DNA of 64,000 nucleotides, taken from Lentzea tibetensis (GTDB lineage Bacteria > Actinomycetota > Actinomycetes > Mycobacteriales > Pseudonocardiaceae). The stretch covers positions 62,001 to 126,000 of the forward strand of contig NZ_VOBR01000008.1 in the NCBI RefSeq assembly GCF_007845675.1. The letters are read 5' to 3'. Positions 53,228 to 61,940 of the stretch are shown here, piece after piece (positions within the stretch are counted from its first letter, which is position 1; each line of letters begins with the position of its first letter). Made by a program: the position numbers and the translations under genes. The notes below the pieces were generated by a model. That model saw only the letters and a list, made by a program, of their open reading frames with translations, did no database searches and was not told the origin of the DNA.

Positions 53228-54147
53228 GCGGCCACCTTCCGCGGCCGTCGCGCGCCCGCTCGAAGACCGGAGGTGATGGTTCCTTCGGCCTTGAAGATCC
53301 GACTGGGGTTGACGGCGATGTATCCGGCCGCTGCGTGCATGAGCACGTCCCGCACCTCCTGTTCGGTGAGTTCTCCCCCGGCCACGAGTTGCCCGAGGTT
53401 CTGCGCGGCCATGTAGAGCGCGCCGTTGCGCTCCCCGGATGCCGCGCCTTCGACACGGGCGACCTCAGCGGCGATCGCCGCGGCCAGGTACCGGCCGCGT
53501 TTGCCCGGCGCCTGCAACCGGGCAGGCGGGACCGGCGGACGCGACGGAGCCGGACGCAGCCGCTCAGCCAGCCACGCAGGCAGGTCGACCACCGGCAGGT
53601 CCTCGGTCACCTGGTAGGTCCGGCCGTGCACGACCGATCCGGCCGCGACGACGTACCCGCCGTGTGCGCGGGTGTCGATGTGCCAGCCCAACCGGCCCTG
53701 GGTGTTGCGGTACTCGAGTTCTGCGGGCGCGGTGAAGTACAGGTGCAGCCCGCCGGACGGCGTGGCCACGGTCCGGGTCGGCGGCAAGGTGTTGCCGCTG
53801 TCGTTGGCGAGCATCGCGAGGACTTCGCTCCCGTGCGCGACGCCGTCCAGGTCCGTCCCGGCCGGCCGGACGTCACCGGGCTTGGCGGCGTCCAGGTCCA
53901 CCACGACGAGTCCGGCGGGGCCGGTGGCCAGCCCGATGTTGTAGGGCCCGTGGGTCCAGCAGCGTCGGATGCGGTCGGGGTCGGTGGTGGCGCGCCGCTC
54001 CCAGTCCCGCACCTCAGGGGCTTTGCCGCCGGGCACGAGCGGAAAGACCGGCCAGCCGCGTGCGGCGGCAGCCAGCGCAGCGTCCAGCAGTGGGTTGTCC
54101 GGGTCCTCGTCCGGCGTGCCGATCAGGGTGGTGGTGTGGCTGGTCAT
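53224..54147 (-). CDS. Bifunctional DNA primase/polymerase (RepPP type replicase)
   Basis: 307 residues from ATG 54147. Prim-pol fold with GWPVFPLVPGGKAP (about 29-42), catalytic acidic pair in VVVDLDAAKPGD (DLD about 80-82) and TPSGGLHLYFTAP. The C-terminal half has helices with RYLAAAIAAEVARVEGA, a PriCT-like region. Prim-pol is one of three replicase classes of AICEs. A conserved hairpin module precedes it (54207-54251). Confidence 0.85.
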   Translation of the reverse strand: MTSHTTTLIGTPDEDPDNPLLDAALAAAARGWPVFPLVPGGKAPEVRDWERRATTDPDRIRRCWTHGPYNIGLATGPAGLVVVDLDAAKPGDVRPAGTDLDGVAHGSEVLAMLANDSGNTLPPTRTVATPSGGLHLYFTAPAELEYRNTQGRLGWHIDTRAHGGYVVAAGSVVHGRTYQVTEDLPVVDLPAWLAERLRPAPSRPPVPPARLQAPGKRGRYLAAAIAAEVARVEGAASGERNGALYMAAQNLGQLVAGGELTEQEVRDVLMHAAAGYIAVNPSRIFKAEGTITSGLRAGARRPRKVAA

Positions 54148-54206
54148 CGTTTTCTCCCATGTGGACGGTGGTCGTGCACGGGGTTGAGTTCTCCTGGTGG
54201 GAACCA

Positions 54207-54251
54207 GCGCCGGGGACGGATGGTCACGTCCCCGGCGCGAGCAGCACGGGG
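54207..54251 (-). promoter_or_regulatory. Hairpin module C, upstream of prim-pol
   Basis: gcgccggggac (54207-54217) pairs perfectly with gtccccggcgc (54228-54238). The loop and 3' arm carry GTCACGTCC (54223-54231). The flank gagcagcac matches modules A and B. Confidence 0.65.
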
Positions 54252-54254
54252 TGT

Positions 54255-55832
54255 TCAGGCGAGGACTGCGGCGAGACGCCCGGCGAGCCATTGGGCGACG
54301 TTGGATGAGACGGCGTTTCCGGCCTGCATGGTCTGTTCGGCGATGTTGCCGGTGACCGCGTAGGTGTCGGGGAAGCGTTGGGCGCGCAGCTGCTCGCGGG
54401 GTCGCAGCATGCGGTAGCGGCAGTCATCGACGTCGACCGCGGCGCGGAGCATGCCGTGTTGCTCGCGGGTGGCCACGGTGGACAGCGGCTGATCGGTGCG
54501 GTGTGGTTTCGCTCCCTTGCGGTAGGGGACGACCAGGGCGTGGTGGTCTCGGGTGGTGACCGTGCCGAACGGGTCGCCGATGGTCTTGGCGGAGTGGCGG
54601 GGATCGAGGTTCCCGCCGTAGTTCTTGACGTAGAAGGCGTTCTCCGCGCCGGGCGGCACGGTGAGCCCGTGGTGGTTGCCCCCAGCGGACACCGTCGTCA
54701 GCGGAGCGTTCACGTCGGTGGCGGTGGCGTGGTTGCGCAGCACGGTGACGAACGGCGCACACAGCAGCGCGTCGTTCTCCCGCATGGTCCGCGCGGGCAT
54801 CGGATGCGCGGGGCTGGTCGGGTCCGTGCGCCAAGTACCACCGGACGGCACGAGACAGCCCGGTGTGGCCAGCCCGTCCCCGATCTTCACAGTGCGGGTG
54901 TGCAGCGGCGCGGCACCGACCGGGTAGGCGCGGCCGTCGTCCCCACCGTGGGTGACCGTGACCATGGTCGGTTCGCCGAACATCGACAGCCCGACCTGGA
55001 TCCGCCGCATGGTGGACGCGGCCAGCGGCCGGGACCGGTCGCCGATGCGCTCGCCGAGATCGGTCCAGTCGATCGCGGCGGCGGCCGGCAGCACGAACGG
55101 CTCCACCAGGGCGTGACGGCACCCGCTGTTGGGACAGCGGTAGTCGTACTGCTGCCGGTACTTGCCGACCGTCCGGCCACGAGCACGCCGCCACGACTGC
55201 ACCGCCCGCACCTGCTGCCCGCACTCCCCGCACCACGCGAGCGGCGTGGGGGTGACGTCGGGAAGCGGGATGCCCTCACGCGTGAACGTCATGTAGAGCC
55301 GGTCGCGCCACTGCGGGGCGTGCGGGTTGGTGTCGTCGCCGACGTGCGCGGAGCTGACGCTGGTGAACTGAACGTTGTAGCCCAGCAGCTTCATGCCGCC
55401 GATCCACCAGTCGAACAGCTCCCAGTCGGTGGCGACGTCGACCACGTTCTCCACCAGCACCGCGCGGTAGCGGTGCACCTCGGTAGCGCGGATGACGTCC
55501 ATGAACGTGGCGCGGGTCCGCTCGAACCCGGCCCGCGCCACCGGTCCCTGCTCCAGCAGATCGAGCTGCGCGGTCTGCCGTTTTCGGCCGCCGGCCGGGC
55601 TGATCTCGGTGCAGATCGGCGAGGCCCACAGCACGTCGGTGCGCGGCAAGCGCCGCATGTCGTAGTTCGAGACGTCCGCGCACAGGTGCTCCGCGCCGGG
55701 GAAGTTCGCGGCGTGCGTCTCGATCGCTCGTGGCCAGTGGTTCGCGGCCAGCTTGAGCTCGAACCCCGCGGCGGACAGTCCGATCGAGGAACCGCCCGCG
55801 CCACAGAAGATGTCGGTGAAGGTCAGCGTCAT
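54255..55832 (-). CDS. DNA cytosine-5 methyltransferase
   Basis: 525 residues from ATG 55832. Motif I DIFCGAGGSSIGL (about 7-19), motif IV SPICTEISPAGG with catalytic Cys74 (SPIC in place of PCQ), VI ENV (about 128-130), VIII QWRDRL and X QAGNAVSSNVAQWL. A zinc-ribbon-like CGECG...CPNSGC sits in the target-recognition region. No restriction enzyme follows, so it is likely a self-marking or anti-restriction methylase, or part of a modification pair with the next gene. Confidence 0.88.
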   Translation of the reverse strand: MTLTFTDIFCGAGGSSIGLSAAGFELKLAANHWPRAIETHAANFPGAEHLCADVSNYDMRRLPRTDVLWASPICTEISPAGGRKRQTAQLDLLEQGPVARAGFERTRATFMDVIRATEVHRYRAVLVENVVDVATDWELFDWWIGGMKLLGYNVQFTSVSSAHVGDDTNPHAPQWRDRLYMTFTREGIPLPDVTPTPLAWCGECGQQVRAVQSWRRARGRTVGKYRQQYDYRCPNSGCRHALVEPFVLPAAAAIDWTDLGERIGDRSRPLAASTMRRIQVGLSMFGEPTMVTVTHGGDDGRAYPVGAAPLHTRTVKIGDGLATPGCLVPSGGTWRTDPTSPAHPMPARTMRENDALLCAPFVTVLRNHATATDVNAPLTTVSAGGNHHGLTVPPGAENAFYVKNYGGNLDPRHSAKTIGDPFGTVTTRDHHALVVPYRKGAKPHRTDQPLSTVATREQHGMLRAAVDVDDCRYRMLRPREQLRAQRFPDTYAVTGNIAEQTMQAGNAVSSNVAQWLAGRLAAVLA

Positions 55833-55870
55833 TGCCGTAGAGGCCTTTCTGGACGGTGAACAGGTGAGGA

Positions 55871-55927
55871 CTCGCGCCAGGAACGGGGTTGTCACGTCCC
55901 TGGCGCGAGCAGTGCGGATACCGCTAC
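55871..55927 (-). promoter_or_regulatory. Hairpin module B, upstream of the methyltransferase
   Basis: ctcgcgccagg (55871-55881) pairs with cctggcgcgag (55899-55909); GTCACGTCC is at 55891-55899; then cagtgcggataccgctac, nearly identical to module A. The stem differs from A at three pairs, each with compensation. Confidence 0.7.
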
Positions 55928-55953
55928 TGCAGGCCTGGTGGAGTGTGGTGCGG

Positions 55954-56793
55954 TCATGCTGCGTCTCCGATCTCGTCGAACAGCCCCAGTTGCCACGGCA
56001 TGGGTCGCGTGTGGTCGTTGAGGAGTCGGGCACGCCACTGGAGTGCGTAGGGCAGGCAGTTGGCGCAGTTCTTGCCACCGCGCGGATGGACCGTTCCGCA
56101 GACAGGCCGCCCGATACGGCGGGCGTCTTCGGACCACGCGAGCGAGTCAGCGGAGTAGGCCAGATCGCCGTACAAACGCAGACCCAAGGTCTTCGCCCCG
56201 AAGACGTGCACGCGGGTGATGCCCCGGCGGTGCAGGGCGCGGAGGATGTCGAGTACTTCCCTGGTGCCCTGCCTGCGGCATACCGACCCCAAGCACACGA
56301 GCGATTCCTGGGTGAGGTCGATCCCGGACCGCTCGTAGAGATCAGCGCACCGCAGGTACTCGTCCTTCTTGTACCCCTGCAACACCCGCCGCCACGGCAG
56401 GTCCGCATCGAGCATGGATAGCTCCACCGCGTTGTCCACCGTGAGCCGTTGGTGTTCTGGTACCGACAACTTGGTGCCGACGAAGTACAACCGCCCGGCC
56501 CAGCCACCGGAGATGACGATGGGCTCGCACATCCGGTCCTGCGGCGCGCACCACATCAACTGGCCGATCTCGTCGCGGTAGCGCCGCACCCGCGCCACGT
56601 ACTCCCGCGGCGGCACCGTCCAGTCGCCGAACTTCTGCAACTGGGTGAACCCACCGCTGTCCAGAGCCCACGGCGCAGCTGCGCGAGGCAGCGTCTTGCG
56701 GTCACGCAGCCGGGTGTCCGATACGAACAGCGGAACGCCCGCCCGCTCCAACGCCACAGGCTGGTGGAAGCCCAGAAGGAACTCAGTTCTCAT
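55954..56793 (-). CDS. TGT-fold protein, probable DpdA-like DNA (deazaguanine) transglycosylase
   Basis: 279 residues. Two tRNA-guanine-transglycosylase-like hallmarks: ALDSGGFTQLQKFG (D45) and, later, HVFGAKTLGLRLYGDLAYSADSLAWS (cut: SADSLAWS; D216 as nucleophile candidate). A zinc-site-like C232, H236, C243xxC246 (VCGTVHPRGGKNCANC) follows. It is shorter than bacterial Tgt (about 370) and resembles stand-alone phage/island DpdA proteins that exchange guanine in DNA for a 7-deazaguanine. No deazaguanine biosynthesis gene is in the window, so the host's would be needed. Confidence 0.68.
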   Translation of the reverse strand: MRTEFLLGFHQPVALERAGVPLFVSDTRLRDRKTLPRAAAPWALDSGGFTQLQKFGDWTVPPREYVARVRRYRDEIGQLMWCAPQDRMCEPIVISGGWAGRLYFVGTKLSVPEHQRLTVDNAVELSMLDADLPWRRVLQGYKKDEYLRCADLYERSGIDLTQESLVCLGSVCRRQGTREVLDILRALHRRGITRVHVFGAKTLGLRLYGDLAYSADSLAWSEDARRIGRPVCGTVHPRGGKNCANCLPYALQWRARLLNDHTRPMPWQLGLFDEIGDAA

Positions 56794-56831
56794 CGCGGTT
56801 CCTCCCGTGTGGACAGTGGGCGCGCTGGGAA

Positions 56832-56889
56832 CTCACGGCAGGAACGATGGATGTCACGTCCCTGCCGTGAGCAGTGCGGATGCCGCTAC
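56832..56889 (-). promoter_or_regulatory. Hairpin module A, upstream of the DpdA-like gene
   Basis: ctcacggcagg (56832-56842) pairs perfectly with cctgccgtgag (56861-56871); GTCACGTCC is at 56853-56861; then cagtgcggatgccgctac, which overlaps the stop of the preceding gene. Confidence 0.7.
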
Positions 56890-58043
56890 CGGACGCGGCG
56901 GCCGTTGACCCAGACACCGCCGTTGACGTGTCCGGCTTGGACGATCGAGTGGCCGTCGTCGTCGGTGATGACGACCGGTCCGGTGCTGTTGTTTCCTTGT
57001 GGCGCAGCGGTTTCCGCCGTACGGGTGGGCTGGTGGCGGTTGTGCTGCTGCAGGGGTGGCGGTGTCACGTCCTTGGGCTGGCCTGCGTTGTTGCCGATGG
57101 TGAAGCCCCCACCAGGGCCGAAGGTGATCCCGCCGTCGATGACGTCGGCCTGGATGCCGCGCATCTCGCCGCTGACGTGGTGCTGGATGCGGCCGTTGTC
57201 GAACGTGGTGGCGAGCTGTTGCGGCCGCCCATGCGGTGCGTCGCCTGCGGTGTTCATGGTGCGGCCACCGCTGACGGTGTTGCCGTTGCCTCGAACCACC
57301 TGCGCGGTGCTGCCGGACCGGTTCGGGTGGCCGCTGACGGTGTTGCCGTTGCCGATGACGACCTGCGAGTGCTGCGGCCGGTCGTGCTGGATGCCGTGGC
57401 TGGCCTGCCCGGTGCTGATGGCCGAACCGGTCACGTCCCCCGTTGGGACTGGTCGGCCGTTGACGATGTCGCCGCTGGATACGACATTGCCGCTGCCGCG
57501 CACGATGGCCCTGCCGATGCCGTGCCCCTGGTGGTCGCTCATGGTGATGCCGCCGTTGACCTGGCCTGCCTGCACGACCGTGCCGGAGGTGGTGCCGCTG
57601 AACCGGGTGACCACGACGTCACCACTCGCGGTGGACTTCCTGGTGGGCGGGGTTTCGCGCGGCAGGGCGGCGAGCCGGTCCAGTGCGGCGGCGTAGGCGG
57701 CGCCGTCGCCGTTGTCCAGCGCTGTCTTGCTGGCTTCGATGGCGGCGGCTCGTTCCCGCTGCACATCGGTCACGTCGCTGTCCTGGCCACCGTCGGGTGT
57801 CACGTCCCCGGTGTGTGCAGGCGTCTTGTCGTCGTGGCTGTTCACGGAGTTCTCCCTGTGGTGCTTGAGTTCGGCGTTCGCGGTGTCGAGCCGTTGCTGT
57901 GCTTGCGCGATGGCGGCGTCATCGCCCGCGCCGCGGGCGTTGCGCAGGGCGCGGCGTGCTCGGCTGCGTTGCTGTCGGGCGTTCTGGGTGGCGCGGCTGC
58001 TGGTGGCGCTGCCGGTGCAGCGGCGTCCGCCTGCACGGCACAT
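56886..58043 (-). CDS. Gly/Asn-rich repeat protein with VQAGxVxGG motifs
   Basis: 385 residues. The start MCRAGGRRCTGS is common in proteins of actinobacterial mobile elements. A helical basic region (about 15-65) is followed by low-complexity sequence with three copies of a VQAGQVNGGIT-like motif (about 157-167, ADVIDGGITFG 299-309, VQAGHVNGGVWV 368-379) and three GNGNTVSG-type repeats (about 181, 229 and 250). Such motifs resemble bacterial amyloid-signalling (RHIM-like) and beta-solenoid sequences. No enzyme domain. Four GTCACGTCC sites lie inside or at the start of this gene. Confidence 0.6.
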   Translation of the reverse strand: MCRAGGRRCTGSATSSRATQNARQQRSRARRALRNARGAGDDAAIAQAQQRLDTANAELKHHRENSVNSHDDKTPAHTGDVTPDGGQDSDVTDVQRERAAAIEASKTALDNGDGAAYAAALDRLAALPRETPPTRKSTASGDVVVTRFSGTTSGTVVQAGQVNGGITMSDHQGHGIGRAIVRGSGNVVSSGDIVNGRPVPTGDVTGSAISTGQASHGIQHDRPQHSQVVIGNGNTVSGHPNRSGSTAQVVRGNGNTVSGGRTMNTAGDAPHGRPQQLATTFDNGRIQHHVSGEMRGIQADVIDGGITFGPGGGFTIGNNAGQPKDVTPPPLQQHNRHQPTRTAETAAPQGNNSTGPVVITDDDGHSIVQAGHVNGGVWVNGRRVR

Positions 58044-58068
58044 GTCACGTCCCTTTCGTGAGCTGGGG

Positions 58069-58383
58069 TTATCGGTTGCGGCGGGTTCGGGTGCGGTGAC
58101 GGTGCAGCGCGTTGTAGATGGCTCGGCCGCGGCGCAGCTTCAGCCCGGTGGCTTTGCAGCGCTTGCAGAGCTGGACGCCGCGGAACAGGCCGCTGCTGAC
58201 GTGGCGTCCGCTGCCCTTGCAGGACGGGCACGGCCGGAACGGGAAGGCCCAGCAGGACCAGGCGTATCCGGCTGCGAGCAGCGTGAGCAGCAGCGTGGCG
58301 ACACCGGACGCAGGATGGTCACTGATCGTGACCGCTGTGAGTTCGAGGACGAGTGCGAACGTCAGGATTGTTCGGGGTGTCAA
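58069..58383 (-). CDS. Small membrane protein with zinc-ribbon (DnaJ-type CxxCxGxG)
   Basis: 104 residues: two hydrophobic segments (about 5-20 and 27-46), then CPSCKGSG and, after 14 residues, CKRCKATG, a pair of CxxCxxxG motifs as in DnaJ zinc fingers, and a basic tail RHRTRTRRNR. Frequent next to TraB-type genes in conjugative actinomycete elements, but its role is unknown. Confidence 0.65.
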   Translation of the reverse strand: MTPRTILTFALVLELTAVTISDHPASGVATLLLTLLAAGYAWSCWAFPFRPCPSCKGSGRHVSSGLFRGVQLCKRCKATGLKLRRGRAIYNALHRHRTRTRRNR

Positions 58384-58521
58384 AGGACCCCTCCGGGTTG
58401 TTTTGGGCGCGCGAGTCCGGCGCCGCTAGGTGCTAGGGCGCTGATCAGCGGGTATGTGGGTGTCTAGAGGGGGGCCTAGGTCTAGAGGGTGCAGGCTCTA
58501 GACCTAGGGCCGGTGCGGTAG
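58384..58521. other. Gap between traB-like gene and small zinc protein
   Basis: 138 bp, with a perfect inverted repeat (58475-58508) and further tctagag/ctaggtgctaggg sequence, but no gene. Confidence 0.5.
58475..58508 (-). terminator. 13-bp perfect inverted repeat just downstream of the traB-like gene
   Basis: CCTAGGTCTAGAG (58475-58487) and CTCTAGACCTAGG (58496-58508) with an 8-nt spacer. It is less GC-rich than the context. It may be a terminator or a transfer-locus (clt-like) site. Confidence 0.5.
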
Positions 58522-60780
58522 CTAGCCGCGCTTGCGCTTTCCGTCACGCTCGGTGAGAGCGTCGGCGATGTGGGTGCGTTCGACACCCATGCGGTTGGCG
58601 CCCTTCCCGGTCGCGGGGTCGGTGCCCCAGACCTGTTTGGTGCTGATGCTGAACGGCTTGAGCGCCGCGGCCAGCTGGGTGGCCTTGGCCGCGCCGTTGG
58701 ACAGCTCGCCCCACGCCGCGTAGGCCGCGGGGCGCAGCTCCACCAGTGCGTCCACAAGGGACTCCGACCACGCCTTGTCCCTGCTGCCGAACACGTTGAG
58801 CAGGTCGCTCAGCAGCGTGTCCGCGGCCTCCACGTCGTCCACCGCGGCGTCCAGACCGGCCGCGTAGCCGGTGAGCCTGCCCGCGGTGACGCGGACAGCC
58901 CGGCACCGGGCCACGATCTTCTCGGCGCTGGGTGCGTCGATGTACACGCACTTGACCGTCTTGGTCTCGTCCGTGACGCCCTTGAGCAGCCCGATTCCCT
59001 TGTCCGTGAAGGAGAACGTGGTGGCGCGCTCACCGTTGCGGTAGGACGAGGTGCCCAACACCATGTCGTTGGGCACCTGCCCGGCCACCTTGAGGCAGAA
59101 CCTCAGGATCGCGTTGTCGCTGATCGGCGTGGGGATGGACTTGGAGTCCGGCCGCTGCGTGGCCAGCACCAGCACGATCCCGGTCGCCGGACCACGCTTC
59201 ACCAGGTCCGTGCAGATCTCCTCGAACTCCTTGCCGTAGTCAGGGTGCTCGAACCACACCTGGCACTCGTCCACCCCCACCACGACCGGATGTAGGCCCA
59301 GCGACTTCTTCGACGCCAGCTCCGTAGTCACCTTCGACTCCGGGCACAGGTCCTTCGGCAGTTCCCGGATCACCTTGGTACGGCGGCGCATCTCGTCGCG
59401 CAGCGCGCGCAGGTCCGCCAGCGCGTACTCGAGGTCCTCCGGATCGTCACCGGCCCGGTAGCGGTAGCTGACCGGCTCCAGCGGGGACAGGTCACCGGTT
59501 CCCTTGAGGTCGAAGGTGTGCAGCTCCGAGCGCGGGTCCATCGCGGCGATGAGCAGCAGCTCCCGCAGCGTGAACGTCTTGCCCATCCGCGGGACCGCGC
59601 CGATGATGCCGGCCACGTACATGAGCGTGAGCGACACCCACCCGCCGCGGACGTCCGTGCCGAACGGCTGCGGTTTGAACAGGTCGATCTTCTCGCCCTT
59701 GCGCAACGCCCACGCGGGCTGACGGGCCTTGCTCATGTCCTGGTCGCCTACCCACAGCACCAACCGTCCAGGGTGGACATCCGGGCGTCCCTCAGGCCAC
59801 ACGCACCCGAGCGGCCTGCCCAGACCGGACGCCAGCTTGTCCCGCTTGTCCAGCACCTCCGCCGCCGTGACGCCCGCGGGCAGGTCGACCTCGGCACGCC
59901 AGCCGGGGCCGTCGCGGGTGATCGGCGCGGTGAACCCGATCGCCCGCGCGTTCTTCGACATGGCCTGGTTGATCCCCGCGATACCCAGCACCATCAGGGC
60001 CTTCTCCACCACGTCGGAGGTGAGCTTCTGCAACTGCGCACCGACCACGGCACGAGACGTGACGGGCTGGTCAGCAGGGGTGCCGTACTTGCCCAGCGCC
60101 GCGGCCATGAGCGCGCCACCGGCCCACAGGATCCATGAGGGCACGAGGTCCGGCACGGACATCAGCACGATCACACCGACCGTGACCGCGACCAGCACGG
60201 CACCGGTCACGATCAGCCGCGTGCGGACACGGGCGTCACGCTGGTGCGACAGCTTGAGGTACATCTCGGCGTCCTGCCGCATCGCCGCACCGGAGCGCAC
60301 CGGGCGGCCTTCCATGTCTAACACCCAACGGCCGGTGGCCGCGGCGAGCATCAACGCCCCCAGCGGTGACCGCACAGCGAGCTTGAGTGCGTAGAGCGGG
60401 ACGCGGACGCCGTGGTAGGCGGTGGTGTGCGCGTAGTGCTTACCCACCCACACCGCGGTGGCGCGCGCTTCCTGCGCGGTCTTGAGGTAGTCCGGCACGA
60501 TCGGCAGGCGCTCGGTCTCGCGCAGCCGCCGCACCCAGTGCACGGAGTCGCCACCGGGCTGGTCGACCAGCGTCACCGACCCGGTCACGTCCCCCGCACC
60601 GGTCTCGTCGACCAGTTCAGCGTCAATGACCGGCGGCGCCACCTCGATCTCGGCACGCGGGTCCGCGTCGAGCTGCTGCTCGGGTGCGGGCTGGGGCCGC
60701 AGGTGCACCACGTTGTCCGTCACGCTGGCGTCTCCTCCGGTCGACTCGGCGGGGGTGGGGTGGTTCTCGGTCGTGGTCAT
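58522..60780 (-). CDS. FtsK/SpoIIIE-type DNA translocase (TraB-like, conjugative)
   Basis: 752 residues from ATG 60780 (AGGAGG 7 nt upstream; GTG 60783 is possible). Two membrane helices (about 188-230), then the motor: Walker A GAVPRMGKTFT (about 395-405), Walker B VVVGVDECQVWF (about 500), ATQRPDSKSIPT (about 553) typical of FtsK. The C-terminal domain has a winged-helix-like end. TraB proteins move double-stranded DNA between mycelia by binding repeated 8-bp sites, so an associated repeat is expected. Confidence 0.86.
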   Translation of the reverse strand: MTTTENHPTPAESTGGDASVTDNVVHLRPQPAPEQQLDADPRAEIEVAPPVIDAELVDETGAGDVTGSVTLVDQPGGDSVHWVRRLRETERLPIVPDYLKTAQEARATAVWVGKHYAHTTAYHGVRVPLYALKLAVRSPLGALMLAAATGRWVLDMEGRPVRSGAAMRQDAEMYLKLSHQRDARVRTRLIVTGAVLVAVTVGVIVLMSVPDLVPSWILWAGGALMAAALGKYGTPADQPVTSRAVVGAQLQKLTSDVVEKALMVLGIAGINQAMSKNARAIGFTAPITRDGPGWRAEVDLPAGVTAAEVLDKRDKLASGLGRPLGCVWPEGRPDVHPGRLVLWVGDQDMSKARQPAWALRKGEKIDLFKPQPFGTDVRGGWVSLTLMYVAGIIGAVPRMGKTFTLRELLLIAAMDPRSELHTFDLKGTGDLSPLEPVSYRYRAGDDPEDLEYALADLRALRDEMRRRTKVIRELPKDLCPESKVTTELASKKSLGLHPVVVGVDECQVWFEHPDYGKEFEEICTDLVKRGPATGIVLVLATQRPDSKSIPTPISDNAILRFCLKVAGQVPNDMVLGTSSYRNGERATTFSFTDKGIGLLKGVTDETKTVKCVYIDAPSAEKIVARCRAVRVTAGRLTGYAAGLDAAVDDVEAADTLLSDLLNVFGSRDKAWSESLVDALVELRPAAYAAWGELSNGAAKATQLAAALKPFSISTKQVWGTDPATGKGANRMGVERTHIADALTERDGKRKRG

Positions 60781-61940
60781 CACGCGGCCTCCTTCCTGAT
60801 CAGGTCACGCACATCGCTGGCGGTCTCAGACGCGCCCTTGAACATCGCGCGGATCGCGCTGGCCGACGGCCGCGCGGGCAACTCCCCCGCGGCGACGGCG
60901 GACCGCACCTTGATCAGCAGCTGGGCCGTCTTCTCGGGCAGTTGTGCCTGTACGATCCCGGTTTCCGACTCGTCGGCAGGCACCTCGGACACGGTGTCCA
61001 CGGTCGGCGGCGCGGCGATGCCGGCCGACTCGAGCACGGGCACGGTCACCGGCAGGATCACGCCGCCCACGATGACCAGCCCGCCGTTGCGGGCGGCCTC
61101 ACGATCGGCCTTGTGCTGGTGGCGCACGATGACCCGCGCCAGCGACCGGTCACGCCGTGACGAGTCCGGGCCGACGCCGTAGCGGTCGGTCCACGCCGCC
61201 GTCCACGCCTGATCCGCCGTGATACCGGCGCCGCGTGCGGCGGCGATGCTCGCAGCCGCCCACGACAGCCGCGGGAACCGCACCCGACGCCACGCCGCCC
61301 GACGCAGCTCCGCACTCGTCCTGCCCTCCACCGCCGCCCGGTCCACCGTGGACCGGATGTGGTGCAGCAGCACACCCAGCAACGACATTGCGGCCAGCGC
61401 AACACCCGCCACCGGCCCGTAGTCCGTGGTGGCGTGACCGAGCTGGATCCCTGCGGCGATACCGGACAGCAGCCACATCCACGTCAGCAGCGACCCGATC
61501 GGCGCACCCCTACGGGCGCGGCGGTGCGCCTCGAACGCGCACACCCACGCCCCCGCCTCCACCGCCAGCGGGAACAACCATGACCAGCCTGCGGGCACGT
61601 GCAACGTGGTGACGGCGAACGCTTGCTGAGCCCGCCATGCCAGCGTGATCGGCGCGACGATGACCGCTGCCCACAGCGCCGACAACAGCCAGTCCGGCAC
61701 CCGCGCCAGCGCACGCGACAGCTGCGCGGACCGCTCCGCACGAGCAGCACGACGATCCGCGCGGCGGCGGGCGGCGCGGCGCTCCGCCAACTCGTCCGCG
61801 GCCAGCTCGTGCTCACGCTGGACCTGGAACAGCCTCAGCGCGGTCTCGGCACGCTGCGCCTCCGCTGCGGCCTTGTGCTGCTCCGCCATCGCCGCGGCCA
61901 TCGTCCGCTCCGCGCGGCCGGTGTAGAAGGTGGTGCTCAT
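60780..61940 (-). CDS. DUF2637-like membrane protein, SpdB-like
   Basis: 386 residues. An Ala-rich coiled N-terminus (about 12-75), five hydrophobic segments (about 83-210) and a soluble C-terminal half with a HTH-like AWTAAWTDRYGVGPD. It is common beside TraB in AICEs and probably takes part in intramycelial spread. 1-bp overlap with the translocase (TGATG). Confidence 0.72.
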   Translation of the reverse strand: MSTTFYTGRAERTMAAAMAEQHKAAAEAQRAETALRLFQVQREHELAADELAERRAARRRADRRAARAERSAQLSRALARVPDWLLSALWAAVIVAPITLAWRAQQAFAVTTLHVPAGWSWLFPLAVEAGAWVCAFEAHRRARRGAPIGSLLTWMWLLSGIAAGIQLGHATTDYGPVAGVALAAMSLLGVLLHHIRSTVDRAAVEGRTSAELRRAAWRRVRFPRLSWAAASIAAARGAGITADQAWTAAWTDRYGVGPDSSRRDRSLARVIVRHQHKADREAARNGGLVIVGGVILPVTVPVLESAGIAAPPTVDTVSEVPADESETGIVQAQLPEKTAQLLIKVRSAVAAGELPARPSASAIRAMFKGASETASDVRDLIRKEAA

